From Candidatus Woesearchaeota archaeon (GTDB lineage: Archaea > Nanobdellota > Nanobdellia > Woesearchaeales > UBA11576): a stretch of DNA of 18,316 bases. Where the stretch lies: positions 1 to 18,316 of the forward strand of contig JALWQS010000080.1 in assembly GCA_027083015.1 (NCBI GenBank). The letters are read 5' to 3'. Both the position numbers and the translations under genes were made by a program. The first letter of the stretch is position 1, and every line of letters starts with the position of its first letter. The notes beneath the pieces are model-generated. The model had not been told where the DNA came from, did no database searches, and worked only from the letters and a program-made list of their open reading frames with translations. Below are positions 1 through 6,934 of this stretch, piece after piece.

Positions 1-999
1 GGCAAGCTCTTTAATAAAGACATCAATGCCTTTATCACGAATCTCATGACGAGCGGCCAGAAAGATAAGATGCGTCTTCTCAAGATCAATCTTGTAATAA
101 GGAAAAAAATAATACATAAGGAAAAGGAACAGCTTGTTACGGAAAAGATTGTGCCTGACAGAACATTCCTCAGCGGAAGCAAAATTCTCTATATTTATAC
201 CATTAGGGATGATAACATCAGGAACCATTCCCAAGATAAACTTTGCTTCCAGACCAGTAATTTCAGAAACTGTAGTGAACACATCAGCATTATGCGCGCA
301 GGCCTTCTCCATCAGATGCTTAGCAGGAACATTACGAGAATAAGCTTCCCTATCAGCATCTATCTTCTCAAGAAAACTCGCACCATCCTTCTCATCATAG
401 AGATCGACGCCATCACTCTCAAGAGCCCTGCCTAAAACAGTAGCATGCGTCGTGAAAACAGAACCTAAACTGGTCTGACGAGACTTAAGGTAAAGCATAG
501 CAGAACCTGAGATCCACTCATGAAACTGAGCGACAACTTTCTTATCAGCAAACACTTCACTAAGAGACTCAAGGACCATACCGACAGCCCAACCCCAAAC
601 TACAGGCTCATCAAACTGGAAATCTGCATTTAAAGAATCAATACGGAAACGATCCCAAAGCTCTCTCTTTATATCATCAACTTTAGAGAATAAGGGTTGA
701 AAATCTATAAGAAGAGCCTGCGGCCGTTTTCCCACCAACCATTTGCCATAATGGACAACAATGCCCAGCTCTTTAAGACGATCACAGCTCTTACGACAGA
801 TCTCAGGATGGGCCAATTCGAGAAACTCGCCCTTGGCTTTATCAGGAAAATAAGGGCCGATAACAAAATACTCATGGTAATGATGCAGCATCTCATCTAC
901 CTTGCTGCTCACGACAGTATGGATGCCCCCCACTTTGTTGCAGACTTCCCAGGAGACTTCAAAGAATACTTCTGCTTTTGGCACCTCTTTTTTTTCCAT
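1..999 (-). CDS. Glycogen synthase, GT3 (eukaryote-type) family, C-terminus cut by window edge
   Basis: This gene encodes the N-terminal 333 residues of a glycogen synthase, which transfers glucose from a sugar nucleotide (UDP-glucose in known GT3 enzymes) onto alpha-1,4-glucan in the cytoplasm. Translating the minus strand from the ATG at 999 gives an open frame to base 1. It contains GT3 landmarks: FEVSWEVCNKVGGIHTV near residue 10, AQFHEW near 158, FTTHATVLGRAL near 175, VFTTVSEITGLEAK near 240, IPNGINIENF near 265, and LAARHEIRDKGIDVF at the cut end. These match the order in animal and yeast glycogen synthases, not bacterial GT5 GlgA. The start has a GAGGT site about 11 nt upstream (1011-1015 on the complement). 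It lies downstream of the MinD-like gene with repeat copy 1 between them, so it may be the last gene of the glycogen operon or may have its own promoter. The family is confident; the sugar donor is inferred. Confidence 0.9.
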   Translation of the reverse strand, partial: MEKKEVPKAEVFFEVSWEVCNKVGGIHTVVSSKVDEMLHHYHEYFVIGPYFPDKAKGEFLELAHPEICRKSCDRLKELGIVVHYGKWLVGKRPQALLIDFQPLFSKVDDIKRELWDRFRIDSLNADFQFDEPVVWGWAVGMVLESLSEVFADKKVVAQFHEWISGSAMLYLKSRQTSLGSVFTTHATVLGRALESDGVDLYDEKDGASFLEKIDADREAYSRNVPAKHLMEKACAHNADVFTTVSEITGLEAKFILGMVPDVIIPNGINIENFASAEECSVRHNLFRNKLFLFLMYYFFPYYKIDLEKTHLIFLAARHEIRDKGIDVFIKELA

Positions 1000-1031
1000 A
1001 ATAAAAAAATACCTCAATAAACCAGATAAAA

Positions 1032-1118
1032 ATAACAAAAACTCGCCACTCGGGTCTATCCCCGACCTAAAGGACGAGTATTAAACTCCTTGCAAATCTC
1101 TAACGAGATTTTCAATAA
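1032..1118 (-). repeat. 87-bp structured dispersed repeat, copy 1
   Basis: Read on the minus strand, this segment matches 14946-15032 of the plus strand over its full 87 bases, with one clear substitution and two small compensating differences near the middle. Both copies keep a perfect 7-bp hairpin (AAATCTC, loop GTTA, GAGATTT; here 1094-1111). They also keep a second 5-bp hairpin TCGGG/CCCGA (here 1050-1065), a CCTTTAGG core, an outer ACTC/GAGT pairing, and a final TTTTTGTTAT. It starts 28 bases past the stop of the MinD-like gene and ends about 30 bases before the GT3 start. The hairpin-plus-TTTA-loop layout recalls IS200/IS605-type ends, but no transposase is nearby. That link is inference. 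Confidence 0.85.
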
Positions 1119-1124
1119 CAATGA

Positions 1125-1138
1125 GCTGAAAAATCAGC
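1125..1138 (-). terminator. Small hairpin after MinD-like gene
   Basis: A perfect 5-bp stem (GCTGA/TCAGC) with a TTTT loop on the minus strand begins 9 bases past the stop of the MinD-like gene, between it and repeat copy 1. It could be a transcript 3' end or processing element. The stem is short and no T-run follows directly, so this is weak. Confidence 0.3.
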
Positions 1139-1146
1139 AATCAAAA

Positions 1147-1929
1147 TCATCTCTTGCCAAACAGCTTCTTAAGATTCTTCAGCTTCGTCCTGATACGCGG
1201 ATCATCAAACTCCTTGTCAAGAACCTTTGCAGCGAGCTTGTAATACTCAAAAGCAAAATCTTTCTTCGGTTTCTGAAGGACAGCAGGAGTCGTATTAGCC
1301 AGAGCCTGAAGAACCCTAACATCGTCACAGATCTTAGAAACGACAGGAACATTAGCAGCATATTCAACATCACTGGCCTTAAGTTCATAACGTTTATTCC
1401 TGACCTTGTTGAGTACGATGCCTGAAATAGGGGTCTTCCTCTGCTTAGCAGTATTGACTGCATGTAAGGTACAGCTCAAAGTGGGAAAATCAGGACTTGA
1501 GACCACCAAAAGCTCATCAGACGCAATCATTGTAGAAAGCATCTCATCATTAAGGTTAGGAGACGAGTCTATAAGAATAATATCATAGCTCTTCTTCAAA
1601 GAACTGATCCTGTTATGAAGCTTGTAAGGATTAACTCTTGACTGGTGCTTCTTCTTAGGGTTCAACGAACCAGCTATAAGGTCAAAACCGTAATCTGTCT
1701 TTATGATCGCTTCTTCTGCAGGAACATTATCATAAAGAACATCATGGATGGTCAAGTCTGGCTTTACAACACCCAAATGAAGCCCCAGGTTAGGAGCAGT
1801 AAAATTAGCGTCTATAACAAGCACTTTCTTACCAAAATTGTTTGCCAAAGCTGCTCCGAGATTCGAAACAACAGTAGTCTTACCAACACCACCTTTGATA
1901 GATATTACGCCAATAGTCTTATTCTTCAT
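1147..1929 (-). CDS. MinD/ParA-family deviant Walker ATPase with C-terminal amphipathic tail
   Basis: This 260-residue protein is a P-loop ATPase of the MinD/ParA/Mrp class. Members dimerise on ATP and position cargo or partner proteins on membranes or DNA. The deviant Walker A motif is KGGVGKTT (residues 12-19, signature Lys12 and P-loop Lys17). The A'/switch I region is VIDANFTAPNLGLHLG (38-53), and the Walker B region is DIILIDSSPN (116-125). The tail IRTKLKNLKKLFGKR (246-260) closely resembles the amphipathic membrane-targeting helix ending bacterial MinD (GFLKRLFGG in E. coli), so membrane association is likely. Its ATG lies inside the end of the upstream DUF5752-like gene, with an 11-base overlap, so translation is probably coupled. 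The neighbours are glycogen enzymes, not cell-division genes. That points to a dedicated positioning role, which is inference. A generic archaeal MinD homologue without such a role is the main alternative. Confidence 0.92.
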   Translation of the reverse strand: MKNKTIGVISIKGGVGKTTVVSNLGAALANNFGKKVLVIDANFTAPNLGLHLGVVKPDLTIHDVLYDNVPAEEAIIKTDYGFDLIAGSLNPKKKHQSRVNPYKLHNRISSLKKSYDIILIDSSPNLNDEMLSTMIASDELLVVSSPDFPTLSCTLHAVNTAKQRKTPISGIVLNKVRNKRYELKASDVEYAANVPVVSKICDDVRVLQALANTTPAVLQKPKKDFAFEYYKLAAKVLDKEFDDPRIRTKLKNLKKLFGKR

Positions 1930-2779
1930 TTTTACACACCTTCTTCAATTCATCAATCTTTCTCCGTCTTTTCTTACTCTTGGTCTCGATCGTGAAGACC
2001 TTTTTCATATCATCAGCAAAACCTTTGGGATCGATAAACTCCTTAGCCTTCTTTAGCTTCTTCCTGATCCCTTCCTTAGAATCCTCAGCGACTTCAAGAA
2101 GATCATCGCCTCCGGGAGGTAAAATAAGACGGCCGTCTTCATCTTCATTCAGATCAGAAGGTCTGACTTCCGCAGGTTCCATATTTGCATCATCAGCTGT
2201 ATTCGTATCAGAACCTTCTTTTAAGACTGCCGGTAGTTTATCTTCAATCTTCTTAGGTTTCTTCTCTACAAATCTATTTTCAGGAGGAATATCAAGAATA
2301 TAACTCTCTACTGAAGAAACGCCTTTAATATCTTTACTTTCAGAATCTCTATCAGTATCGGTCTTTTCTTTTTCTTCATCAGAGCCATCAGCAGACTCAA
2401 CAGTTATCATGCTATATTCCTGAACGCTATTCTCTTCTTCCAGCAGAAGATTATCAATATTGTCTCCAGTCAAAGATTTAGATCTTTCATCAGTCCTTCG
2501 GATATCATAGATCCTTTGAGAGACTGCTGAGGCACAATCATGCAGAGACATAGCAGGACGGAGCATATCCGCTAAATGATAATCCTTATGGATGACCCTT
2601 ACCCAATTACTGAAATCGTTCTTTTCTGAAGTTACATGGTGATAGAAAACTTCAGGATCCATATTCTGAAGAGCATCATAAAGCTCATAAAGATTCCTGA
2701 TAGTACCAGACCTGTATAACCTGAAAGAATACTGTTCAGGTACATCCTCAAGCTCATGCAATCCTTCAAGAGTCTCCAT
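1919..2779 (-). CDS. DUF5752-like protein with disordered acidic linker and basic tail
   Basis: This 286-residue protein has no known function. Residues about 15-90 carry a compact domain whose core, HHVTSEKNDFSNWVR, is shared with the adjacent upstream gene and fits what I recall as the archaeal DUF5752 family. After residue ~105 comes a long low-complexity stretch rich in Glu, Asp, Ser and Lys, likely disordered. A Lys/Arg-rich tail with KSKKRRRK ends the protein. I start it at the ATG at 2779, not the in-frame TTG at 2797. GAGGTG lies 5 bases before this ATG, overlapping the previous stop, and the previous gene ends at 2784. The end overlaps the MinD-like ATPase by 11 bases. A folded domain, a flexible linker and a basic peptide next to a MinD/ParA ATPase is the arrangement expected of an ATPase partner or cargo adaptor. 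This role is inferred. Confidence 0.85.
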   Translation of the reverse strand: METLEGLHELEDVPEQYSFRLYRSGTIRNLYELYDALQNMDPEVFYHHVTSEKNDFSNWVRVIHKDYHLADMLRPAMSLHDCASAVSQRIYDIRRTDERSKSLTGDNIDNLLLEEENSVQEYSMITVESADGSDEEKEKTDTDRDSESKDIKGVSSVESYILDIPPENRFVEKKPKKIEDKLPAVLKEGSDTNTADDANMEPAEVRPSDLNEDEDGRLILPPGGDDLLEVAEDSKEGIRKKLKKAKEFIDPKGFADDMKKVFTIETKSKKRRRKIDELKKVCKNEE

Positions 2780-2783
2780 CAGT

Positions 2784-3152
2784 TCACCTCTTCTCAAAAG
2801 CTAGGTGCTTAAGCACAGCGACATGCAACTCGTTCTTATCCTTAGCCTGCATCAAAGCATCAGCAAGATCTTCCTTCTTAAAAACATCCCTGACCCAATT
2901 AGCAAAGTCGTTCTTCTCCTCATTGACGTGGTGTCTTAACACCTGATCATCAATGTTCTCAAGACAGACAGCAAGATCATACAGATCAGTCAGCTGAGAA
3001 CCATCAGGAAGGATAAAATACTTATCACGAGGTATTTTCATAGTCTTCTCACTATTAGAAAAGATTCTGGAAAATCTTTCACGTTTCTCCTTCCTTTTCA
3101 GGATATTCTTAGCACCGGAATCTTTTCTCTTATAATGCTTTACCCAGCCCAT
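2784..3152 (-). CDS. Short DUF5752-like protein
   Basis: This is a 122-residue protein of unknown function. The N-terminal third is strongly basic (for example NILKRKEKRERF). The rest is one DUF5752-like domain with FILPDGSQL, an LYDLAVCLENID helix and the core HHVNEEKNDFANWVRDVF, closely paralleling the first domain of the next gene. The frame is open further upstream to 3206, deep inside the GH57 gene. I chose the ATG at 3152 because GAGGTGG sits 7 bases before it. This leaves a 23-base overlap with the end of GH57 and suggests coupled translation. The pair of paralogues probably arose by tandem duplication. Known facts stop at the family resemblance; a role in glycogen metabolism is inferred from position. 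Confidence 0.82.
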   Translation of the reverse strand: MGWVKHYKRKDSGAKNILKRKEKRERFSRIFSNSEKTMKIPRDKYFILPDGSQLTDLYDLAVCLENIDDQVLRHHVNEEKNDFANWVRDVFKKEDLADALMQAKDKNELHVAVLKHLAFEKR

Positions 3153-4404
3153 CAACAGCCACCTCGCCATCAGTTTGTCCGTCAACCTGTCCAGAGGATT
3201 CATCAACAGAAACCTCTTTATCCTCGCTCTTCTTCATCCTTAAAGTGAGGTCATTAAGTATATTCATGAAATTAATGAATGAGTCATAAGGTGAATCGTA
3301 AGGATTAAAGTACTTATGGACATCACCATCATTGAACCATTTAGTACACATATAATAGAAATGATCAGATGTCTGAAGTTTTCTCCAAAGCTCCAAAAGT
3401 TCAGGATCGCCTTTTTCCTTGATCGATTTTTCCATGGAATAAAGCCTGTTGATAGAAGACTGCTGGATACGATTACCAAGCCACGCGGAGAGGTCACGCT
3501 CCATATCCGCCCAAGAGATCATATGATGGCAGTCAATCTCGTCCCTGACAGGAAAACTATCAATAACTTCTGAAGGTGTTTTAAAATGATTATCAGGATT
3601 CTTCAGGATCTCTTCAGGAAGGTGTCGCATGAATTCAAAGATACCGGTATCTTCCCACTGGTGTTCGCCAAAAGTTTCATAATCCATGAAGAGATTGATA
3701 ACTTCTCCATTACCATTATAAGCATTGACCCATTGGCTGAACTTCTCCGTAGTAAGAGGCCACTCAGACCACCCTCTGTTAGAGAAACGAAAAGCAATAT
3801 CATCAGAAAGGCGATAATTCTTCAAAAGGAGCTTTATTTTATTTGTTGTTTTAGGTCGGTAGACAAAATTCGGAGAACGCCAACCAAGGATAGAATCCCA
3901 ACCTTCGGCAAGGATACCATCATAACCCATATCCTCAACAAATTTGGCAATCTCATTGTTATAGATGAGTTCGGTGTTCCTGAAGACACGAGGTTCAACT
4001 CCAAACAACCGTTTGACAGTCTCACGATGCTTCTTGACCTGCTCCTTAAACTCTTCCTTAGAAAACAGGTAGGCTAAAGAATGATAATAGGTCTCAGAAA
4101 GAACCTCAACACGTCCAGTATCTATAAGTTTCTTGAAAGAAGAGAGAACATCCGGAGCCCAGCTTTCACATTGCTCGAGGAAGACGCCGGAAAAGGAATA
4201 AGAAATCCTAAACTCCGGATGTTTCTCAAGTAATTCTAACATAACTTTATTAGCAGGAAGATAACACTTTCTCGCAACCTTAGCGAGAACCTCAATATTC
4301 TTCTTATCGTCAAAATACTCCTTGCTCTTACCTATATCAAAGATAGAGTACTTGCGCATCCTGAAAGGTTGATGCACCTGAAAATAAAAGCATAGATCTA
4401 CCAT
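3130..4404 (-). CDS. Glycoside hydrolase family 57 alpha-glucan enzyme (alpha-amylase/glucanotransferase type)
   Basis: This 424-residue cytoplasmic enzyme belongs to GH57, which hydrolyses or transfers alpha-1,4 or alpha-1,6 glucan chains with retention of configuration. No signal peptide is present. Visible family motifs are HQP near residue 11 and the substrate-region segment SYSFSGVFLEQ near 68. FRNTELIY holds the predicted nucleophile Glu near 145, and FMDYETFGEHQW holds the predicted acid/base Asp near 241. The last ~40 residues are Ser/Asp/Gly-rich and look disordered. The ATG at 4404 is preferred over the in-frame GTG at 4413 because AAGGTG, which contains that GTG, works as the Shine-Dalgarno site. 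It starts 13 bases after the GT4 stop. Specificity (amylase, branching enzyme or 4-alpha-glucanotransferase) cannot be decided here; the glycogen context suits any of these. Confidence 0.92.
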   Translation of the reverse strand: MVDLCFYFQVHQPFRMRKYSIFDIGKSKEYFDDKKNIEVLAKVARKCYLPANKVMLELLEKHPEFRISYSFSGVFLEQCESWAPDVLSSFKKLIDTGRVEVLSETYYHSLAYLFSKEEFKEQVKKHRETVKRLFGVEPRVFRNTELIYNNEIAKFVEDMGYDGILAEGWDSILGWRSPNFVYRPKTTNKIKLLLKNYRLSDDIAFRFSNRGWSEWPLTTEKFSQWVNAYNGNGEVINLFMDYETFGEHQWEDTGIFEFMRHLPEEILKNPDNHFKTPSEVIDSFPVRDEIDCHHMISWADMERDLSAWLGNRIQQSSINRLYSMEKSIKEKGDPELLELWRKLQTSDHFYYMCTKWFNDGDVHKYFNPYDSPYDSFINFMNILNDLTLRMKKSEDKEVSVDESSGQVDGQTDGEVAVDGLGKAL

Positions 4405-4417
4405 AAAATTCACCTTA

Positions 4418-5647
4418 TTATCTTATCAGCTGTATGGCTTTCTCATAGATAGCCTTAGTCTTCCTAGCCGGCTCTTCAAGATTAAACTTAGCACTTTCCC
4501 TGTAACTGTTTTCTTTTAACTCCTCATAAAGCTCAGGGTGTAGCAGGATATTGACTGCTTTGTTAGCCATCTCATCCACATCCCAAAAATCAACTTTAAA
4601 AGCATGATTGATGACCTCACTGGCGCCGGATTGGCGGGAGATCATAATAGGAGTGTTGTTCTTCAGAGCTTCAAGAGCGACAAGACCGAAAGGTTCAGAA
4701 ACAGAAGGCATGACGTAAAGATGAGCCATCTGAAAAGCCCGGTGGACATCAGCGCCTTTAAGGAATCCTGTAAAGACAAACTTATCAGCAATACCATAAT
4801 CAACAGCCATGTTTACCATGTGCTCAAACATGTCACCGGAACCGGCAACAACAAATTTTGTGTTAGGGACAAAATCAACGACCTTACGCGCCATCTTAAC
4901 AAAATATTCAGGACCTTTCTGGATCGTAATCCTGCCCAAGAAAAGGATAATCTTCTCATCCTGAAAAGGACTGGCCTGATTAAGACCATAATAGGGATTG
5001 TTATTGTCAATACCCCAATGTACAACTTCTATCTTGTTAGGATCAATCTTATAACTATTGATGACGTTTTGTTTCGTCCAGTTAGAATTAGCAATGACAA
5101 CATCAGCAGCTTGTAGTCCTTCAAACTCAATATGGCTGATAATCTGGTTAGGATTTCCTCCAGTACGGTCAAATTCAGTTGCATGAATGTGAGCGACCAA
5201 TGGTTTGCCTGTGATCTGCTTGGCTATGATCCCTGCTTTGTAAGTCATCCAATCATGAACGTGGATCACATCGCAAGAACTTTCTTTAGCAATCTCAGCA
5301 GCAATAAGAGAATAACGCTGAACTTCTTCATAAAGGTTCTTTCCGTACGCCTCTTTCTTATCAGAGGTTCCAGAGAGTTTCTTAGAGACCAAAACCTCAT
5401 TATACGATTCAAAAGTCTGATAAGGGGTTAGGATGGTCTTTACAGACTTTATCTTAATGTTTTTAGAGAGGTTATTAGTTCCGATAATCTTAACAAAATC
5501 TGCCTTAGCATCTTTTGGTGCGTAAGGCATGACAAAAGTAACATCAACATCCTGAGAACTCAAGCCTTTGGTCAAGTCATAACAAGCAGTACCTAATCCG
5601 CCGCTCTTGAAGGGGGGGAACTCCCAACCGAACATCAACACTTTCAT
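4418..5647 (-). CDS. GT4/GT5-like glycosyltransferase, glycogen/starch synthase type
   Basis: This is a 409-residue GT-B glycosyltransferase, probably adding glucose from a nucleotide sugar to alpha-glucan. The N-terminal starch-synthase-like lobe begins MKVLMFGWEFPPFKSGGLG, with the GGLG donor loop at 16-19. VIHVHDW lies near 127. The C-terminal lobe begins FLGRITIQKGPEYF near 236, and the EX7E signature SEPFGLVALE places the two Glu near 318 and 326. I use the ATG at 5647 with AGAGGCG upstream. The frame stays open to a TTG at 5743, but that codon lies upstream of the predicted transcription start (~5735), and family members begin at MKVL. It is the first gene of the minus-strand glycogen operon. 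Glycogen synthase, alpha-1,4-glucan:maltose-type or trehalose/sucrose-type activities are alternatives; the GH57 and GT3 neighbours favour glycogen. Confidence 0.9.
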   Translation of the reverse strand: MKVLMFGWEFPPFKSGGLGTACYDLTKGLSSQDVDVTFVMPYAPKDAKADFVKIIGTNNLSKNIKIKSVKTILTPYQTFESYNEVLVSKKLSGTSDKKEAYGKNLYEEVQRYSLIAAEIAKESSCDVIHVHDWMTYKAGIIAKQITGKPLVAHIHATEFDRTGGNPNQIISHIEFEGLQAADVVIANSNWTKQNVINSYKIDPNKIEVVHWGIDNNNPYYGLNQASPFQDEKIILFLGRITIQKGPEYFVKMARKVVDFVPNTKFVVAGSGDMFEHMVNMAVDYGIADKFVFTGFLKGADVHRAFQMAHLYVMPSVSEPFGLVALEALKNNTPIMISRQSGASEVINHAFKVDFWDVDEMANKAVNILLHPELYEELKENSYRESAKFNLEEPARKTKAIYEKAIQLIR

Positions 5648-5755
5648 ATCTGTGGCGCCTCTTTTTATGTCTGGTAAATACTGAGTAATCGCTTTACGTG
5701 GGTCTACAAAGTAAGCATCTTCCTTGGAGCAATAAGGAGTCAATCATAATACTTG

Positions 5756-5764
5756 CTTATAAAG
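5756..5764 (-). promoter_or_regulatory. TATA box of the glycogen operon
   Basis: CTTTATAAG on the minus strand is a good archaeal TATA box with A-rich sequence before it. Transcription would start near 5735, giving a leader of about 88 nt before the GT4 ATG. The 297-base gap 5648-5944 holds this leader and two divergent promoters. I see no tRNA, CRISPR or further gene in it. Confidence 0.6.
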
Positions 5765-5910
5765 ATTTTTCTTCACCAAGAAGTAGTATGGCGTTTTTTA
5801 TGGGTTTAAAGGGGTTCAAAAGAGACTTTTCAAAAAAATAATTGTCTTTTTTACCAAATTTTCTTAAGCATAATCAAACGTAGGAAAAAGGATTAAGACT
5901 AAAAAGGCAA

Positions 5911-5920
5911 AATATAAAAG
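5911..5920 (+). promoter_or_regulatory. TATA box of the hydrogenase genes
   Basis: AATATAAAAG lies with its centre about 29 nt before the small-subunit ATG, so the transcript would be leaderless or nearly so. An AAAGGA about 9 nt before the ATG could be a weak Shine-Dalgarno site if transcription starts earlier. Confidence 0.55.
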
Positions 5921-5944
5921 AGCTGAAAGAAAGGAAAATAAAAA

Positions 5945-6886
5945 ATGGGTGAGTATGAAGAACAGGAACAAGCAGAGAAAACAAAAGATCCTTCAATATC
6001 GACAAGCGTCTTAACAGCTCCAAGTGCCTCAACAGGTTCAAAAGCAACTGTGGCTCAAGACACAGATCTTTCTACCAGCCCAAGAGCAGAAAAAATTACA
6101 GAGAAGAAAAAACCAGTGATCGGATTCTTCACCTTCACATGCTGCGAAGGATGTTTATTCACGATACTTTTCATCGATAAGATAACAGAACTGCTATCAA
6201 ACTTTGACGTACAGTACTTCGACCTGCTGAACGAAAAGAACAAAGAAACAGAGTTTGACATAGCATTCGTGGAAGGGACGATAACAACAAAGAAAGAAGC
6301 AGAGAAGATAAAGATAATAAGAAAAAAATCAAAGATGCTGGTCGCATTGGGAGCATGCGCTTGTCAGGGAGGCATCCCTGCGATGAGAAACTTCATAGAG
6401 AACGAAGAACTAAAAGCCTACGTATACAACCAACAACTATTAGAAGACTCAATACCTGCACAACCACTGGAAAATTTCGTAAAAGTAGACCATCACCTTT
6501 ATGGATGCCCGATAATAAAAGAAGAATTCGTAGAATTCTGCGAGAAGTACCTGAAAGGGAAAGAAGCAAAAGAATTTGAAGGGCCGGTATGTGCAGAATG
6601 CCCAAGAAGAGGGGTAGATTGTTTTCTAAAAGAAAAAATAGAATGCATGGGCGCGATGACAAGAGGAGGGTGCAACGCAGCGTGCATAAGAGAGGGGATA
6701 CCTTGCATCATGTGTAGAGGACCATTACCGACAGCTAACTTCGCAGCAGAAGTAAAACTTTTTGAAGGCTTTGGCCTGTCAGAAAGAGATGTCATGAACC
6801 GGCTGACAAGGTTTGGAGAAGCATTCAAGAACAAAGACAAAAAAACAGAAAGCGCAGTTAATATTACTGCCAATAAGAACCAATAA
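5945..6886 (+). CDS. [NiFe]-hydrogenase small subunit, group 3 (3b-like)
   Basis: This 313-residue electron-transfer subunit of a soluble [NiFe]-hydrogenase relays electrons through Fe-S clusters. Proximal-cluster ligands are visible: TCCEGC (Cys67, Cys70), GACACQGG (Cys138) and YGCPI (Cys188). Eight further cysteines follow: CAEC 216/219, 226, 234, 243, 247, and CIMC 254/257. They are enough for two more [4Fe-4S] clusters, as in group 3b/3d small subunits. No twin-arginine signal is present, so it is cytoplasmic. Residues 1-55 form a Ser/Thr/Glu/Lys-rich, probably disordered extension before the core starts at KPVIGFF. It is followed after 48 bases by the large subunit. No FAD/NAD(P) subunit lies alongside, which is unusual for group 3b. 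Family confidence is high; the subgroup is a judgement from the cysteine pattern. Confidence 0.93.
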   Translation: MGEYEEQEQAEKTKDPSISTSVLTAPSASTGSKATVAQDTDLSTSPRAEKITEKKKPVIGFFTFTCCEGCLFTILFIDKITELLSNFDVQYFDLLNEKNKETEFDIAFVEGTITTKKEAEKIKIIRKKSKMLVALGACACQGGIPAMRNFIENEELKAYVYNQQLLEDSIPAQPLENFVKVDHHLYGCPIIKEEFVEFCEKYLKGKEAKEFEGPVCAECPRRGVDCFLKEKIECMGAMTRGGCNAACIREGIPCIMCRGPLPTANFAAEVKLFEGFGLSERDVMNRLTRFGEAFKNKDKKTESAVNITANKNQ

Positions 6887-6934
6887 ACAGAACCAAGAGA
6901 CAAGCGGTCAGAAGCAAAATAAAGGGCTTTAAAG

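Noticed and set aside
3153..3206. Longer start of the short DUF5752-like protein
   Set aside because: It would overlap the GH57 gene by 77 bases; GAGGTGG precedes the ATG at 3152 at good spacing.
3586..4077. Open frame antisense to GH57
   Set aside because: It is a shadow of a well-supported gene on the other strand with no promoter, ribosome-binding site or recognisable family.
5648..5743. N-terminal extension of the GT4 glycosyltransferase to a TTG at 5743
   Set aside because: The frame is open, but the TATA box at 5756-5764 would start transcription near 5735, after the TTG. The family's first strand begins at the ATG at 5647, which also has an AGAGGCG site.
5800..5870. A/T-rich partial inverted sequence between the divergent operons as an operator
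   Set aside because: The arms (AAAAGAGAC and GTCTTTT) do not pair cleanly and such matches are expected by chance in A+T-rich spacers.
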